A DNA stretch of 64,000 nucleotides from Cellulosilyticum lentocellum DSM 5427 (GTDB taxonomy: Bacteria > Bacillota > Clostridia > Lachnospirales > Cellulosilyticaceae). Positions 7,806 through 15,898 of this stretch are shown piece after piece. A program made the translations under genes and the position numbers. The stretch's first letter is position 1. Each line of letters starts with the position of its first letter. Below the pieces are notes generated by a model. That model saw only the letters and a list, made by a program, of their open reading frames with translations, did no database searches and was not told the origin of the DNA. The stretch is from contig NC_015275.1 of NCBI RefSeq assembly GCF_000178835.2, positions 3,749,001 through 3,813,000 of the forward strand. Reading direction: 5' to 3'.

Positions 7806-9531
7806 TTTCTTCTGCTCCTTTCATCTGTGATATATAGACATCACGATAAATGTCACAGCTAGCTAGGAGCTCTTCGTGATTGCCCATGCCCACGATTTTT
7901 CCTTCGTTTAAAACAAGGATTTTATCTGCATCTTGAATAGATGAAATTCTTTGGGCAATAATAATTTTAGTTGTATCTGGTATTTCTTCTTTAAAGGCTT
8001 TTCTAATAAGTGAATCTGTCTTTGTATCAACTGCACTTGTAGAATCATCTAAAATAAGAATTTTAGGCTTTTTAAGCAAGGCTCTGGCAATACAAAGCCT
8101 TTGTTTTTGACCACCTGATACGTTACTTCCACCTTGTTCAATGTAAGTATCATATTTTTCAGGCATTTTTTCAATGAATTCTGCTGCTTGTGCAAGCTCA
8201 CATGCCCTCATAATCTCCTCATCACTGGCTTCTTTATTACCCCAGCGTAAATTCTCTTTGATAGTACCGGAGAATAAGACATTCTTTTGAAGTACCATAG
8301 CCACTTCATTTCTAAGGGTTTCAAGATCATAGTCTCTTACATCTAAGCCTCCTACTTTAACCTTGCCACCTACTACGTCATAAAGTCTTGGAATAAGTTG
8401 TACTAAAGAAGACTTAGCACTACCCGTTTCACCAATAATACCAATGGTCTCTCCTGATCGAATAGAAAAGTTAATGTTCTCAAGTACACAGTTATTTTTA
8501 TCTTTGTTATAAGCAAAATCTACGTTTTCAAAATCAATTGAACCGTCTTTCACTTCATAGATAGGATTTTCACCATTTGTTAAATCTGTTTCTTCATTAA
8601 TGACTTCTACAATACGTTCGGCTGAAGCGCGTGACATGGTGATCATTACAAACACCATAGCAATCATCATCAGACTCATTAAGATATTCATAACATAAGC
8701 AAATAAACTCATGAGCTCTCCTGTTGTTAAGCTTCCACCAACAATCATCTTAGCTCCTAACCAAGAAATCAGTAAGATACATGCATAGATAGCAAATTGC
8801 ATCACTGGCATATTTAAAATAATAAGTTTTTCTGCGTTAACAAACATTTGATAAAGGTTTTCACATGCCTTCTCAAACTTATTCATTTCATGTTCCTCAC
8901 GTACATAAGCTTTAACCACACGAACTGCATTAATATTCTCTTGTACGCTAGCATTTAAATCATCGTATTTCTTAAATACTTGCCTAAAAACAGGGTGTAC
9001 TTTTCTTATAATTAGTACTAGCGCCACACTTAAGAAAATGATAGCCCCAACAAATACCATTGAAAGTCTAGCATTAATCAAAAAGGCCATAATCATGGCA
9101 CTAATCAGCATAAATGGTGCTCTTGCACAAATACGAATTACCATTTGATAAGAGTTTTGCACGTTAGTAACGTCAGTTGTGAGTCTGGTTACAAGCCCTG
9201 CTGTTGAATACTTATCTATATTAGAAAAAGAAAAATCCTGTATATTGATAAACATGGCTTCCCTTAAGTTTTTTGCAAAACCACTACTTGCTTTTGCAGC
9301 ATGTTTTCCTGCTATTGCGCCAAAGAGTAATGCTAGCATGGCTGCACCAATCATACAAACTCCCATGAATACGACATGCTGCATATCGCCTTTTTCTACA
9401 CCATTATCTATAATAGAAGCCATCATAAATGGAATAAGTACTTCCATAATAACTTCGAGTACAATAAAAACGGGTGATAGAATAGATGACTTTTTATATT
9501 CTTTTACCTGAGCTAATAAGGTTTTTATCAT
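7792..9531 (-). CDS. ABC exporter half-transporter, degenerate-site subunit (BmrC/TM287-like)
   Basis: This 579-residue fused membrane/ATPase subunit begins MIKTLLAQVKEY behind AGGAGGA. The signature NVSGGQKQR is canonical. Walker B reads ILILDDSTSAVD, with Asp in place of the catalytic Glu, the mark of the non-hydrolysing site in heterodimeric exporters. Walker A reads GETGSAKSS, where the usual glycine before the lysine is alanine, an extra oddity. The gene is first in a two-gene operon with the 643-residue subunit. A TTAGCTTGCTAA operator lies about 46 bases upstream (9577-9588), inside a plausible promoter. The MarR protein at 10514-10942 probably represses it. Confidence 0.9.
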   Translation of the reverse strand: MIKTLLAQVKEYKKSSILSPVFIVLEVIMEVLIPFMMASIIDNGVEKGDMQHVVFMGVCMIGAAMLALLFGAIAGKHAAKASSGFAKNLREAMFINIQDFSFSNIDKYSTAGLVTRLTTDVTNVQNSYQMVIRICARAPFMLISAMIMAFLINARLSMVFVGAIIFLSVALVLIIRKVHPVFRQVFKKYDDLNASVQENINAVRVVKAYVREEHEMNKFEKACENLYQMFVNAEKLIILNMPVMQFAIYACILLISWLGAKMIVGGSLTTGELMSLFAYVMNILMSLMMIAMVFVMITMSRASAERIVEVINEETDLTNGENPIYEVKDGSIDFENVDFAYNKDKNNCVLENINFSIRSGETIGIIGETGSAKSSLVQLIPRLYDVVGGKVKVGGLDVRDYDLETLRNEVAMVLQKNVLFSGTIKENLRWGNKEASDEEIMRACELAQAAEFIEKMPEKYDTYIEQGGSNVSGGQKQRLCIARALLKKPKILILDDSTSAVDTKTDSLIRKAFKEEIPDTTKIIIAQRISSIQDADKILVLNEGKIVGMGNHEELLASCDIYRDVYISQMKGAEENETK

Positions 9532-9570
9532 CGCTGTTCCTCCTCTATTTCTTTATGTCTTTTTACTATT

Positions 9571-9600
9571 TTATAATTAGCTTGCTAACTATTTTAACAA
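9571..9600 (-). promoter_or_regulatory. Promoter with SlyA/MarR-type operator before ABC exporter 1
   Basis: The palindrome TTAGCTTGCTAA at 9577-9588 equals, on either strand, the published SlyA/RovA-type MarR consensus (TTAGCAAGCTAA). On the minus strand it sits between TTAAAA and TATAAA, spaced 16 bases, so a bound repressor would block the polymerase. The same 12-mer recurs at 10479-10490. Confidence 0.7.
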
Positions 9601-9643
9601 AAAATTTTTTTGCCGTCTATAGGCAGTTACTCCCTCTTTAATA

Positions 9644-9667
9644 AGCAGAGGGAACTTCCCCTCTGCT
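9644..9667. terminator. Hairpin after nitroreductase gene, possible weak terminator
   Basis: AGCAGAGGG (9644-9652) pairs perfectly with CCCTCTGCT (9659-9667) over a six-base loop. Neither side has a clean T-run, so it may stop transcription only weakly or protect RNA ends. Confidence 0.45.
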
Positions 9668-9725
9668 CTAACCTATAGTGCACGTTTTAGCTACTTCACT
9701 GCTTGATTTCATTATGCCTATTCTA

Positions 9726-10367
9726 CTATTCTGTAATAAAGGTGACCACCTCTTCTAAAGGTTTACGTCTTGGTTGCCTTGGTGTTTCATCAGCTGGAAT
9801 ACCCAATGAGATAATAGCCATTAAAGAATAACCTGGTTTTTCAAAGCCAATGATTTGTTCAATCTCAGTTTTGGCATGAGCAGGTCCTGTCATATAACAT
9901 GCGCCATAGCCCATATTAGCAGCTGCAAGTAAGAAGTTCTCTACTGCTGCACCAATACCTTGTGCACCTGCTTGTGGTGATTTAATCACATCTATAATTG
10001 CTTCATCTACCCCATTAGCTCTTAAGATTTTCTCTTCAATCATGTCATATTCTTTTGCATATACAATAACCGCACATGATGATCGCTGAAAATTAAGGTA
10101 GTAAGGAAGTACCTTCATAAACTGTGCTCTTTCTTCCTCATTCCTTGCTAAAGATGCAATATATTCGTGACTCTTTGTTACTGCCTCTGCCATTTTGCTT
10201 ACAATCTCTCCGTTTTGTACCACAACAAAATGCCAATTTTGTTGATGCTTTGGAGAAGGTGCTAAAGTTGCTGCTTCTAACATCTTTAAAATATCTTCTT
10301 TAGGTACTTCTCCTTCTTTATAATCTCTAATACTTTTTCTCTTGTAAATAAAATCTAATTCTGACAT
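9726..10367 (-). CDS. Nitroreductase-family FMN oxidoreductase
   Basis: The protein has 213 residues with the family opening FIYKRKSIRDYKEGEVP, whose RKSIR binds FMN phosphate. APSPKHQQNWHFVVV follows (the SxxNxQPW-like cofactor strand) and then a conserved IGAAVENFLLAAANMGYGACY. These enzymes use NAD(P)H and FMN to reduce nitro compounds, quinones or similar electrophiles in the cytosol, usually as homodimers. The gene lies between the first ABC exporter and its likely MarR regulator. It has its own copy of the TTAGCTTGCTAA operator upstream. The shared operator suggests export and chemical detoxification are induced together. Confidence 0.9.
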   Translation of the reverse strand: MSELDFIYKRKSIRDYKEGEVPKEDILKMLEAATLAPSPKHQQNWHFVVVQNGEIVSKMAEAVTKSHEYIASLARNEEERAQFMKVLPYYLNFQRSSCAVIVYAKEYDMIEEKILRANGVDEAIIDVIKSPQAGAQGIGAAVENFLLAAANMGYGACYMTGPAHAKTEIEQIIGFEKPGYSLMAIISLGIPADETPRQPRRKPLEEVVTFITE

Positions 10368-10468
10368 CTATATCTCTCTCCTATTTATCTTGTTTATTTT
10401 TACTACTACCCATCCTATTGTATAGCAATAAAAATTCATACGCAATTAAGCATCTTAATTTCATCTAT

Positions 10469-10498
10469 TACTATATGATTAGCTTGCTAACTGTTTAA
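10469..10498 (-). promoter_or_regulatory. Promoter with SlyA/MarR-type operator before nitroreductase
   Basis: TTAGCTTGCTAA at 10479-10490 is identical to the site at 9577-9588. On the minus strand it lies between TTAAAC and TATAGT with 17-base spacing. It stands about 110 bases upstream of the nitroreductase start and just after the MarR stop. Confidence 0.65.
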
Positions 10499-10513
10499 TT
10501 AATTTTTTTCTTT

Positions 10514-10942
10514 TTATAACGACATATTTTTTAGCATTCTGTTTAGGATACCTATTAGTTCTTGTTTTTCTTCTTCACTAATTCCTTGATATAACTGATT
10601 TTCCATCTCTTTTAAGCCGGCTAACATTTCTTGGTGATACCCTTGTGCCTTACTGGTTAAAATAATCTGCTTATATCGATTATCTTTAATGCTAGGTGCT
10701 ACTCTAATAAATCCTTTTTCTTCTAGACGTTTTAAAAGACCTGTTACAGTGGGACGTTTGAGATTAAATCGCTTTTCAATATCGATAGGATTTACTTCTT
10801 TGCCTTCATTCTCATGCAAAAATCCTAGTAAGTCACACTGAGCTGTTGTTAAGTTAATCTCTGATATTTTATTATTAAAAGTTCTTTCATAAATATTGTT
10901 AATCATTTTTAAAAGAATACCTATTCTCATCTCTTGTTCCAT
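10514..10942 (-). CDS. MarR-family transcriptional regulator
   Basis: The protein has 142 residues from the ATG at 10942, which follows GAGGTTGGGG. A longer frame from a GTG at 10996 would run through a TATAAT -10 box, so it is not the start. The winged helix reads NLTTAQCDLLGFL, then FNLKRPTVTGLLKRLEEKGFI, then KDNRYKQIILT (wing). MarR proteins are dimeric repressors that usually release DNA on binding an aromatic ligand. Two identical SlyA-type palindromes lie in front of the neighbouring nitroreductase and exporter genes. That makes this protein the natural candidate for their control, which is inference from position and site type. Confidence 0.88.
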   Translation of the reverse strand: MEQEMRIGILLKMINNIYERTFNNKISEINLTTAQCDLLGFLHENEGKEVNPIDIEKRFNLKRPTVTGLLKRLEEKGFIRVAPSIKDNRYKQIILTSKAQGYHQEMLAGLKEMENQLYQGISEEEKQELIGILNRMLKNMSL

Positions 10943-10974
10943 AGCCCCAACCTCGTTTTTTATCAAAATAGTAG

Positions 10975-10990
10975 TTCTATTATAACACAC
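10975..10990 (-). promoter_or_regulatory. -10 region of MarR gene promoter
   Basis: On the minus strand TGTGTTATAATAG carries a perfect TATAAT about 35 bases upstream of the chosen MarR start. The -35 (TTTATG, 16 bases further up) is weak. Confidence 0.5.
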
Positions 10991-11082
10991 TAGCACAAGT
11001 CATAAAAAATGGCACTCGCTTCTCACTATTTCACTAACTAGCTATACTTTATTGCTCTACCTTACTTATCTCTATAAACATT

Positions 11083-11124
11083 AAAAAGGAGACTGCCTCT
11101 CTGCTCACGACACTCTCCTCTTTA
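11083..11124 (-). terminator. Terminator of ABC exporter operon 2
   Basis: On the minus strand AAAGAGGAGA pairs with TCTCCTTTTT across a partly paired middle. It lies just after the stop of the exporter gene at 11135 and before the MarR gene. Confidence 0.6.
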
Positions 11125-11134
11125 TTCTATCTTT

Positions 11135-12892
11135 CTATACTGCAAACTGGCTATTATAAAGCTGATAATAAAATCCCTTTTTCCCTAAAAGCTCATTATG
11201 ATTACCCTGCTCTATAATTTTCCCTTCTTTCATAACCAGAATAACATCTGCATTTTGAATAGTTGATAAACGATGGGCTACAATGAAACTCGTTTTGCCT
11301 TCCATTAATCGATTAAAGGCACTTTGAATCTTAATTTCTGTTCTTGTATCAATTGAAGATGTTGCTTCATCTAAAATCAGCATAGGCGGCTCCGTGAGCA
11401 TGACCCTTGTTATACATAGAAGCTGCTTTTGCCCTTGTGAAAGCATACCCCCATCTTCTTCTATGACTGTATCATAACCTTTTGGTAAACGTTTAATGAA
11501 AGAATGGGCATGTGCTGCTTGAGCTGCTGCAGTTATTTCTTCATCAGTGGCATCTGGTTTACCCATGATAATATTTTCTTTAATTGTTCCCTTCTTCAGC
11601 CAGGTTTCTTGAAGCACCATACCGTAATTTAAGCGAAGACTTCTTCTCGTCATTTCTCTAATATCCTTGTCATCTACTTGAATGCTTCCTTGATTCACAT
11701 CATAAAAACGCATGAGTAAATTAATGAGTGTTGTTTTACCACAGCCTGTGGGCCCTACAATAGCTACCTTTTGGCCTGGTTTAATTTGAATATTAAAATT
11801 CTCAATCAATTTTTTCTCTGGGACATAAGAAAAGCTTACATTTTTACAACTTACATTGCCATTAGCGTTTTCTAAAGTGACTGCTTGTGGACTTTCAGGA
11901 GCTTGGGCTTCTTCTTCAATGAGTTCAAAAATTCTAGCTGCACAAGCCAAGGCATTTTGAAGTTCTGTGACTACCCCTGATATTTCATTAAAAGGCTTAG
12001 TATATTGATTAGCATAACTTAAAAAGCAAGACCATGCTCCCACTGTCATCTTGCCATTTAATACTGCAAAAGCACCTGTAATCGCTACACCTGCATACAC
12101 CACACTGTTTACAAACCTAGTAGTAGGGTTAGTTAAAGAAGAAAAGAAAGTTGCCCTTAAAGAATATTTTGCTAATCTATCATTAATTTCATCGAATTTT
12201 TTAATGGCTTCTTCTTCATGTCCATAAGCCTTTACTACTTTTTCATTTCCAATCATCTCATCAATAAAAGCTGTTTGCTCTCCTCTTGTTTCTGATTGTA
12301 ATTTAAACATGGTATAAGTTTTTTTAGCAATAAAACTGGCTACAAATAATGAAAGAGGTGTGACTAAAACCACTACAAAAGTAATACTTACATTAATCGT
12401 TAACATGAACAGCAAGGTTCCCAATATGGTGATAACACCTGTAAATAGCTGAGTAAATCCCATTAATAGCCCATCAGCAAATTGGTCTACATCTGCAATA
12501 ACACGGCTTACAATATCTCCTTGTGAATGGGTATCGATATATTTAAGCGGCAAAATTTCAATCTTTTTAAACGCCTCATCTCTCATATCACGTACAACCT
12601 GATAAGTCACTTTATTATTAATCATATTCATAAACCACTGTGCTATGGCTGTTATGCTCACTATAATAGCTACAATCATAAGCTGTTTTAAAATATAATC
12701 AAATTGAATCTGACTATATGCTATCCCATCAATAGCCTTTCCGATTAAAATAGGAACATATAAAGTCAATGCCACAATGATAACCGCTAAGAGAATAGAA
12801 ATCAGCATTAAGCTCCTATACTTTTTAATATAACGAAGTACTTTTTTAAGCGTGTCTTTTTGAACATCTTTTTTTAAACCAGTCTTTTTCAT
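11135..12892 (-). CDS. ABC exporter half-transporter, catalytic-Glu subunit (second pair)
   Basis: This is a 585-residue type-1 exporter half: six membrane helices, then an ATPase domain with Walker A VGPTGCGKTT, signature MLSQGQKQL and Walker B MLILDEATSSID. As in the 643-residue protein, the signature is LSQGQ and the catalytic Glu is kept. It overlaps the upstream partner by four bases (ATGA), a classic coupled pair. The two together should form an asymmetric exporter of the BmrCD/LmrCD class. Its similarity to the pair at 5874-9531 is clear at the motif level, though the linker insertion is missing here. It may export antibiotics or other hydrophobic compounds. The substrate is unknown. 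Confidence 0.9.
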   Translation of the reverse strand: MKKTGLKKDVQKDTLKKVLRYIKKYRSLMLISILLAVIIVALTLYVPILIGKAIDGIAYSQIQFDYILKQLMIVAIIVSITAIAQWFMNMINNKVTYQVVRDMRDEAFKKIEILPLKYIDTHSQGDIVSRVIADVDQFADGLLMGFTQLFTGVITILGTLLFMLTINVSITFVVVLVTPLSLFVASFIAKKTYTMFKLQSETRGEQTAFIDEMIGNEKVVKAYGHEEEAIKKFDEINDRLAKYSLRATFFSSLTNPTTRFVNSVVYAGVAITGAFAVLNGKMTVGAWSCFLSYANQYTKPFNEISGVVTELQNALACAARIFELIEEEAQAPESPQAVTLENANGNVSCKNVSFSYVPEKKLIENFNIQIKPGQKVAIVGPTGCGKTTLINLLMRFYDVNQGSIQVDDKDIREMTRRSLRLNYGMVLQETWLKKGTIKENIIMGKPDATDEEITAAAQAAHAHSFIKRLPKGYDTVIEEDGGMLSQGQKQLLCITRVMLTEPPMLILDEATSSIDTRTEIKIQSAFNRLMEGKTSFIVAHRLSTIQNADVILVMKEGKIIEQGNHNELLGKKGFYYQLYNSQFAV

Positions 12893-14625
12893 CCCTCTAC
12901 CTCCTTCTTAAACTGAGAATAGTAGATTTCGTTATAAACCTCACAGTTTTCTAGAAGCTCTTCATGAGTCCCTTTTCCAACTAATTGACCATCATCTAGA
13001 ACAATAATTTGATCCGCATATTGCACTGAAGAAGCTCTTTGCGACACAATGACCACGGTAGGATGATAATCTAACGCTTTAATTGCCTTACGAAGCTTGG
13101 CATCTGTGACGAAGTCTAGTGCTGAGGTACTATCATCTAAGATGAGAATTTCCGGCTTCTTCACTAAAGCTCTAGCAATGGTTAAACGTTGTCTTTGCCC
13201 ACCTGAAAGATTTCTGCCACCTTGTTCTATCTCAGCCTTCATTCCGCCTTTAACACTTACCACATCTTCTGCTTGCGCAGTCTTAATAGCTGCTTGTAAC
13301 TCTTCCTCTGTAACATCTTTCTTACCCCAGCGTAGGTTTTCTTCTATGCTCCCCTTAAAGAGTACTGCCTTTTGCATCACAATACCTACTTTTTCTCTTA
13401 AAGTTTCTAAAGGATAATCTTTGACATTTATACCATTAATCAGTACTTCACCAGAAGTAGCATCATAAAATCTAGGGATTAAATGAATAACAGAACTCTT
13501 CCCAGATCCTGTACCGCCAATAATACCTATGGTCTCTCCCTTTTTAGCAGTAAAATCAATAGCTGTTAAAGACTCTTCCCCGGCATTAGTATAGGTAAGA
13601 GAAACTTGTTTAAAGGTAATGCTCTCTTCATTACTGCTTACTTTTACTTGATTCGTATGAATAGCTTCTTTTTCTAGCATACTAGACTCGATATGAAATA
13701 CATCTGCTATACGATTACCACAGGCTACTGATTTATTAACAGTAATAATGAGCGCTGCTAATTTAATCAGCTCCACTAAAATCTGTGACATATAATTATA
13801 AAGTGCTACTACCTGCCCACTACTTAAATTGCCTGCATCTACCTGGAGTGCACCTACCCATATAAGTCTAATAATAGCAATATTAATAATGACATAAGTA
13901 AGGGGATTCATTAAAGCTGAGATGCCCCCAGCTTTCTTTTGCTGCTTAGTCAGGGTTTCATTTCTTTTATTAAAAGCTTCAATTTCTTCCTCTTCTTTGC
14001 AAAAAGCTCTAATCACACGAACTCCTGTTAAGTTTTCTCTTGTCATACTTAAAACACCATCTAATCTTTGTTGTACCGCTTTAAGCATAGGAATATTAAG
14101 AAGCATAATCCCAAATACCACAAAAGATAATAAAATAATGGCAATGACAAATATCATGGCTGATTTCACATCAATAGTAAGGGCCATAATAGTAGCCCCA
14201 AATACTACAAATGGGGATCTTAAAAAGAGACGAAGTACCATATTAACCCCATTTTGAGCTTGATTGACATCACTTGTCATTCTGGTAATCATGGTCGGTG
14301 TCCCTAAGGTATCAATCTCTGTAAAAGAAAGGCCTAATAAATGCTTAAATAAAGCATGACGTACACCTGTCCCAAAACCTACTGCTGCCTTAGCTGAAAA
14401 ATACTGTGCTGTTACTGAACAGATAAGTCCAATCACCCCTAAGCCTATGAGCAGTGCACACATTTGTATAATGTAAGTCTTGTCTCCATTACCAATCCCT
14501 TTATCAATAATGGTAGCAATCACTAAAGGTACAAATAACTCAAAAGAAGCTTCTAGCATTTTAAATAAGGGAGCCAAGATGCATTCTTTTTTATAACCTT
14601 TTAAGTAAACGAGTAATTCTTTCAT
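12889..14625 (-). CDS. ABC exporter half-transporter, degenerate-site subunit (second pair)
   Basis: The protein has 578 residues from the ATG at 14625, placed 5 bases after GAGGAGG. The frame stays open 16 codons further up, but without a ribosome site. Walker A is GGTGSGKSS (normal), the signature NLSGGQRQR is canonical, and Walker B ILILDDSTSALD has Asp for the catalytic Glu. It therefore forms the non-hydrolysing site with its partner's LSQGQ. It is first in the operon and divergent from the LysR gene at 14746. The shared 120-base intergenic region has several AT-rich dyads, which makes the LysR protein its likely regulator. Confidence 0.9.
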   Translation of the reverse strand: MKELLVYLKGYKKECILAPLFKMLEASFELFVPLVIATIIDKGIGNGDKTYIIQMCALLIGLGVIGLICSVTAQYFSAKAAVGFGTGVRHALFKHLLGLSFTEIDTLGTPTMITRMTSDVNQAQNGVNMVLRLFLRSPFVVFGATIMALTIDVKSAMIFVIAIILLSFVVFGIMLLNIPMLKAVQQRLDGVLSMTRENLTGVRVIRAFCKEEEEIEAFNKRNETLTKQQKKAGGISALMNPLTYVIINIAIIRLIWVGALQVDAGNLSSGQVVALYNYMSQILVELIKLAALIITVNKSVACGNRIADVFHIESSMLEKEAIHTNQVKVSSNEESITFKQVSLTYTNAGEESLTAIDFTAKKGETIGIIGGTGSGKSSVIHLIPRFYDATSGEVLINGINVKDYPLETLREKVGIVMQKAVLFKGSIEENLRWGKKDVTEEELQAAIKTAQAEDVVSVKGGMKAEIEQGGRNLSGGQRQRLTIARALVKKPEILILDDSTSALDFVTDAKLRKAIKALDYHPTVVIVSQRASSVQYADQIIVLDDGQLVGKGTHEELLENCEVYNEIYYSQFKKEVEG

Positions 14626-14673
14626 TTCTTCCTCCTCGCCTTTATATTTTTTCAAATTTCCGACTCTTATCAT

Positions 14674-14745
14674 ATCACAGTATATACTATACTAAAATTA
14701 TTAATATGATATACTAACTATATTAAATTCATATAGGAGGATCGC
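14674..14745. promoter_or_regulatory. Divergent promoter region, LysR gene / ABC exporter 2
   Basis: This AT-rich stretch holds overlapping dyads around 14681-14728 (repeats of the ATATACTA type on both strands). They fit T-N11-A LysR boxes and back-to-back -10 elements. The exact sites cannot be fixed by eye. Confidence 0.4.
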
Positions 14746-15609
14746 ATGGATTTTAAACAACTTACTTATCTTGTTAGCACGGTTCAAGAAGGTAACATTT
14801 CAAAGGCGGCAGAAAAATTAAATATTTCTCAACCACCCTTAAGTACTAAATTAAAAGAGCTTGAAAATGAGTTAGGCGTGATTCTCTTTGAACGTGGTTC
14901 TAGAAAAATTGAACTCACCCAAGCCGGTCGTATTTTTTATGCACGTGCAACTTCTATACTGGAGCAAATGGCTATTGCTAAAAAAGAATTAGAAGATTAT
15001 AACTCTGGGAAAATAGGCACTTTACGCCTTGGTATTATTTCTTCTATTGGCAGCACGCTCATCAATGAATGGCTCATTTGCTTTCATCAAGCTTATCCTG
15101 AAATACGCTTTAATATTTTTGAAGGTAATACCTATGAACAATTAGAAAGGCTTCGAAATAATCTTATTGAAGCGGCCATTGTTCGCACACCCTTTTCAGC
15201 TACTGATTTAGAGTGCACCATTTTACGGCAAGAACGTGTTTATGCCGTAGGTCATGTGCACTACTTTGAGAATCTTCCTAATCCTTCTGTTAGTTTAACC
15301 GAAATCTGTACAAAACCCCTCATTCTTTATCGGAGATGGGAAAAAATATTTCAAGAAATTGCTCATGAGAACTCTCTTAATCCTTTTATATTTTGTATGA
15401 ATGATGATGCTAGAACAACGGCTAGTATGGCTAATTCAGGATTAGGTATAGGGATTATCCCAGAATCTGCCTTACCACTTTTATCAAATTTAAATATGGA
15501 AAAAAGAGTTATTTCAGATGAAGGATTAGAGTCCGATATCTGTTTACTACGTAATCCTAACAGCTATTTATCAACGGTTATGGAGCTTTTTTATCAGTTC
15601 TTGGTTTAA
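14746..15609 (+). CDS. LysR-family transcriptional regulator
   Basis: The protein has 287 residues. The N-terminal winged helix-turn-helix is typical (FKQLTYLVSTVQEGNISKAA, then LNISQPPLSTKLKELENELG, then LFERGSRKIELTQAG). A linker helix and a two-lobed effector-binding domain from about residue 90 follow. LysR proteins bind DNA as tetramers and usually activate a divergent target in response to a small molecule. The gene is divergent from ABC exporter pair 2 with only about 120 bases between start codons. Control of that exporter is the simplest reading. A good AGGAGG site precedes the ATG. The effector is unknown. Confidence 0.88.
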   Translation: MDFKQLTYLVSTVQEGNISKAAEKLNISQPPLSTKLKELENELGVILFERGSRKIELTQAGRIFYARATSILEQMAIAKKELEDYNSGKIGTLRLGIISSIGSTLINEWLICFHQAYPEIRFNIFEGNTYEQLERLRNNLIEAAIVRTPFSATDLECTILRQERVYAVGHVHYFENLPNPSVSLTEICTKPLILYRRWEKIFQEIAHENSLNPFIFCMNDDARTTASMANSGLGIGIIPESALPLLSNLNMEKRVISDEGLESDICLLRNPNSYLSTVMELFYQFLV

Positions 15610-15700
15610 TATTTAGGCTACTGCCCTAGTAAGCAAATATTTATTTAGTCAATATTCAATGCTATAATATGAACCACTAACTGACTATAAGGAGATGACA

Positions 15701-15792
15701 ATGAAGAAAACAAAATTGCTTTAATGGGAGTTTTAGTTTTTATTATACTTATTAGTACCGCTATCTTAGGCTTTGGTGCAAACTTTAAATAA
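15701..15792 (+). pseudogene. Tiny membrane-peptide gene, apparently frameshifted (or two overlapping mini-ORFs)
   Basis: A TATAAT (15664-15669) and an AAGGAG site (15689-15694) precede an ATG at 15701. That frame ends after seven codons (MKKTKLL) at a TAA overlapping a second ATG at 15724. The second frame gives a 22-residue peptide, MGVLVFIILISTAILGFGAN followed by FK, which is a single membrane helix. The second frame also stays open upstream (ENKIAL). A one-base shift therefore joins the parts into a roughly 30-residue membrane peptide. It may be a broken gene, a translationally coupled pair, or a sequencing or indel artefact. No function is known. It lies between the LysR gene and the second MarR gene. 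Confidence 0.4.
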
Positions 15793-15830
15793 ATACATTC
15801 AAGCCTATTAAGAAATAAAAATGATTTTAA

Positions 15831-15879
15831 TTGCGTGCGCAAACTTATTATTGCGCACGCAATTTTTTAGGTATATAAT
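15831..15879 (+). promoter_or_regulatory. Promoter with twin palindromic operators of the MarR-MATE operon
   Basis: TTGCGTGCGCAA (15831-15842) and TTGCGCACGCAA (15851-15862) are each 5-bp-arm palindromes, centred 20 bases apart. The second one contains the -35 (TTGCGC 15851-15856), 17 bases before a perfect TATAAT (15874-15879). Such a pair on one DNA face fits two bound MarR dimers and autorepression. The two also pair with each other as a 12-bp hairpin followed by six T, so a terminator role for the preceding small ORF is possible too. Confidence 0.75.
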
Positions 15880-15898
15880 AAAAAACTGAGGTGATTCT

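Noticed and set aside
15645-15842. Minus-strand open frame of 65 codons opposite the mini membrane gene
   Set aside because: No ribosome site; it reads through the operator palindromes and the opposite mini gene.
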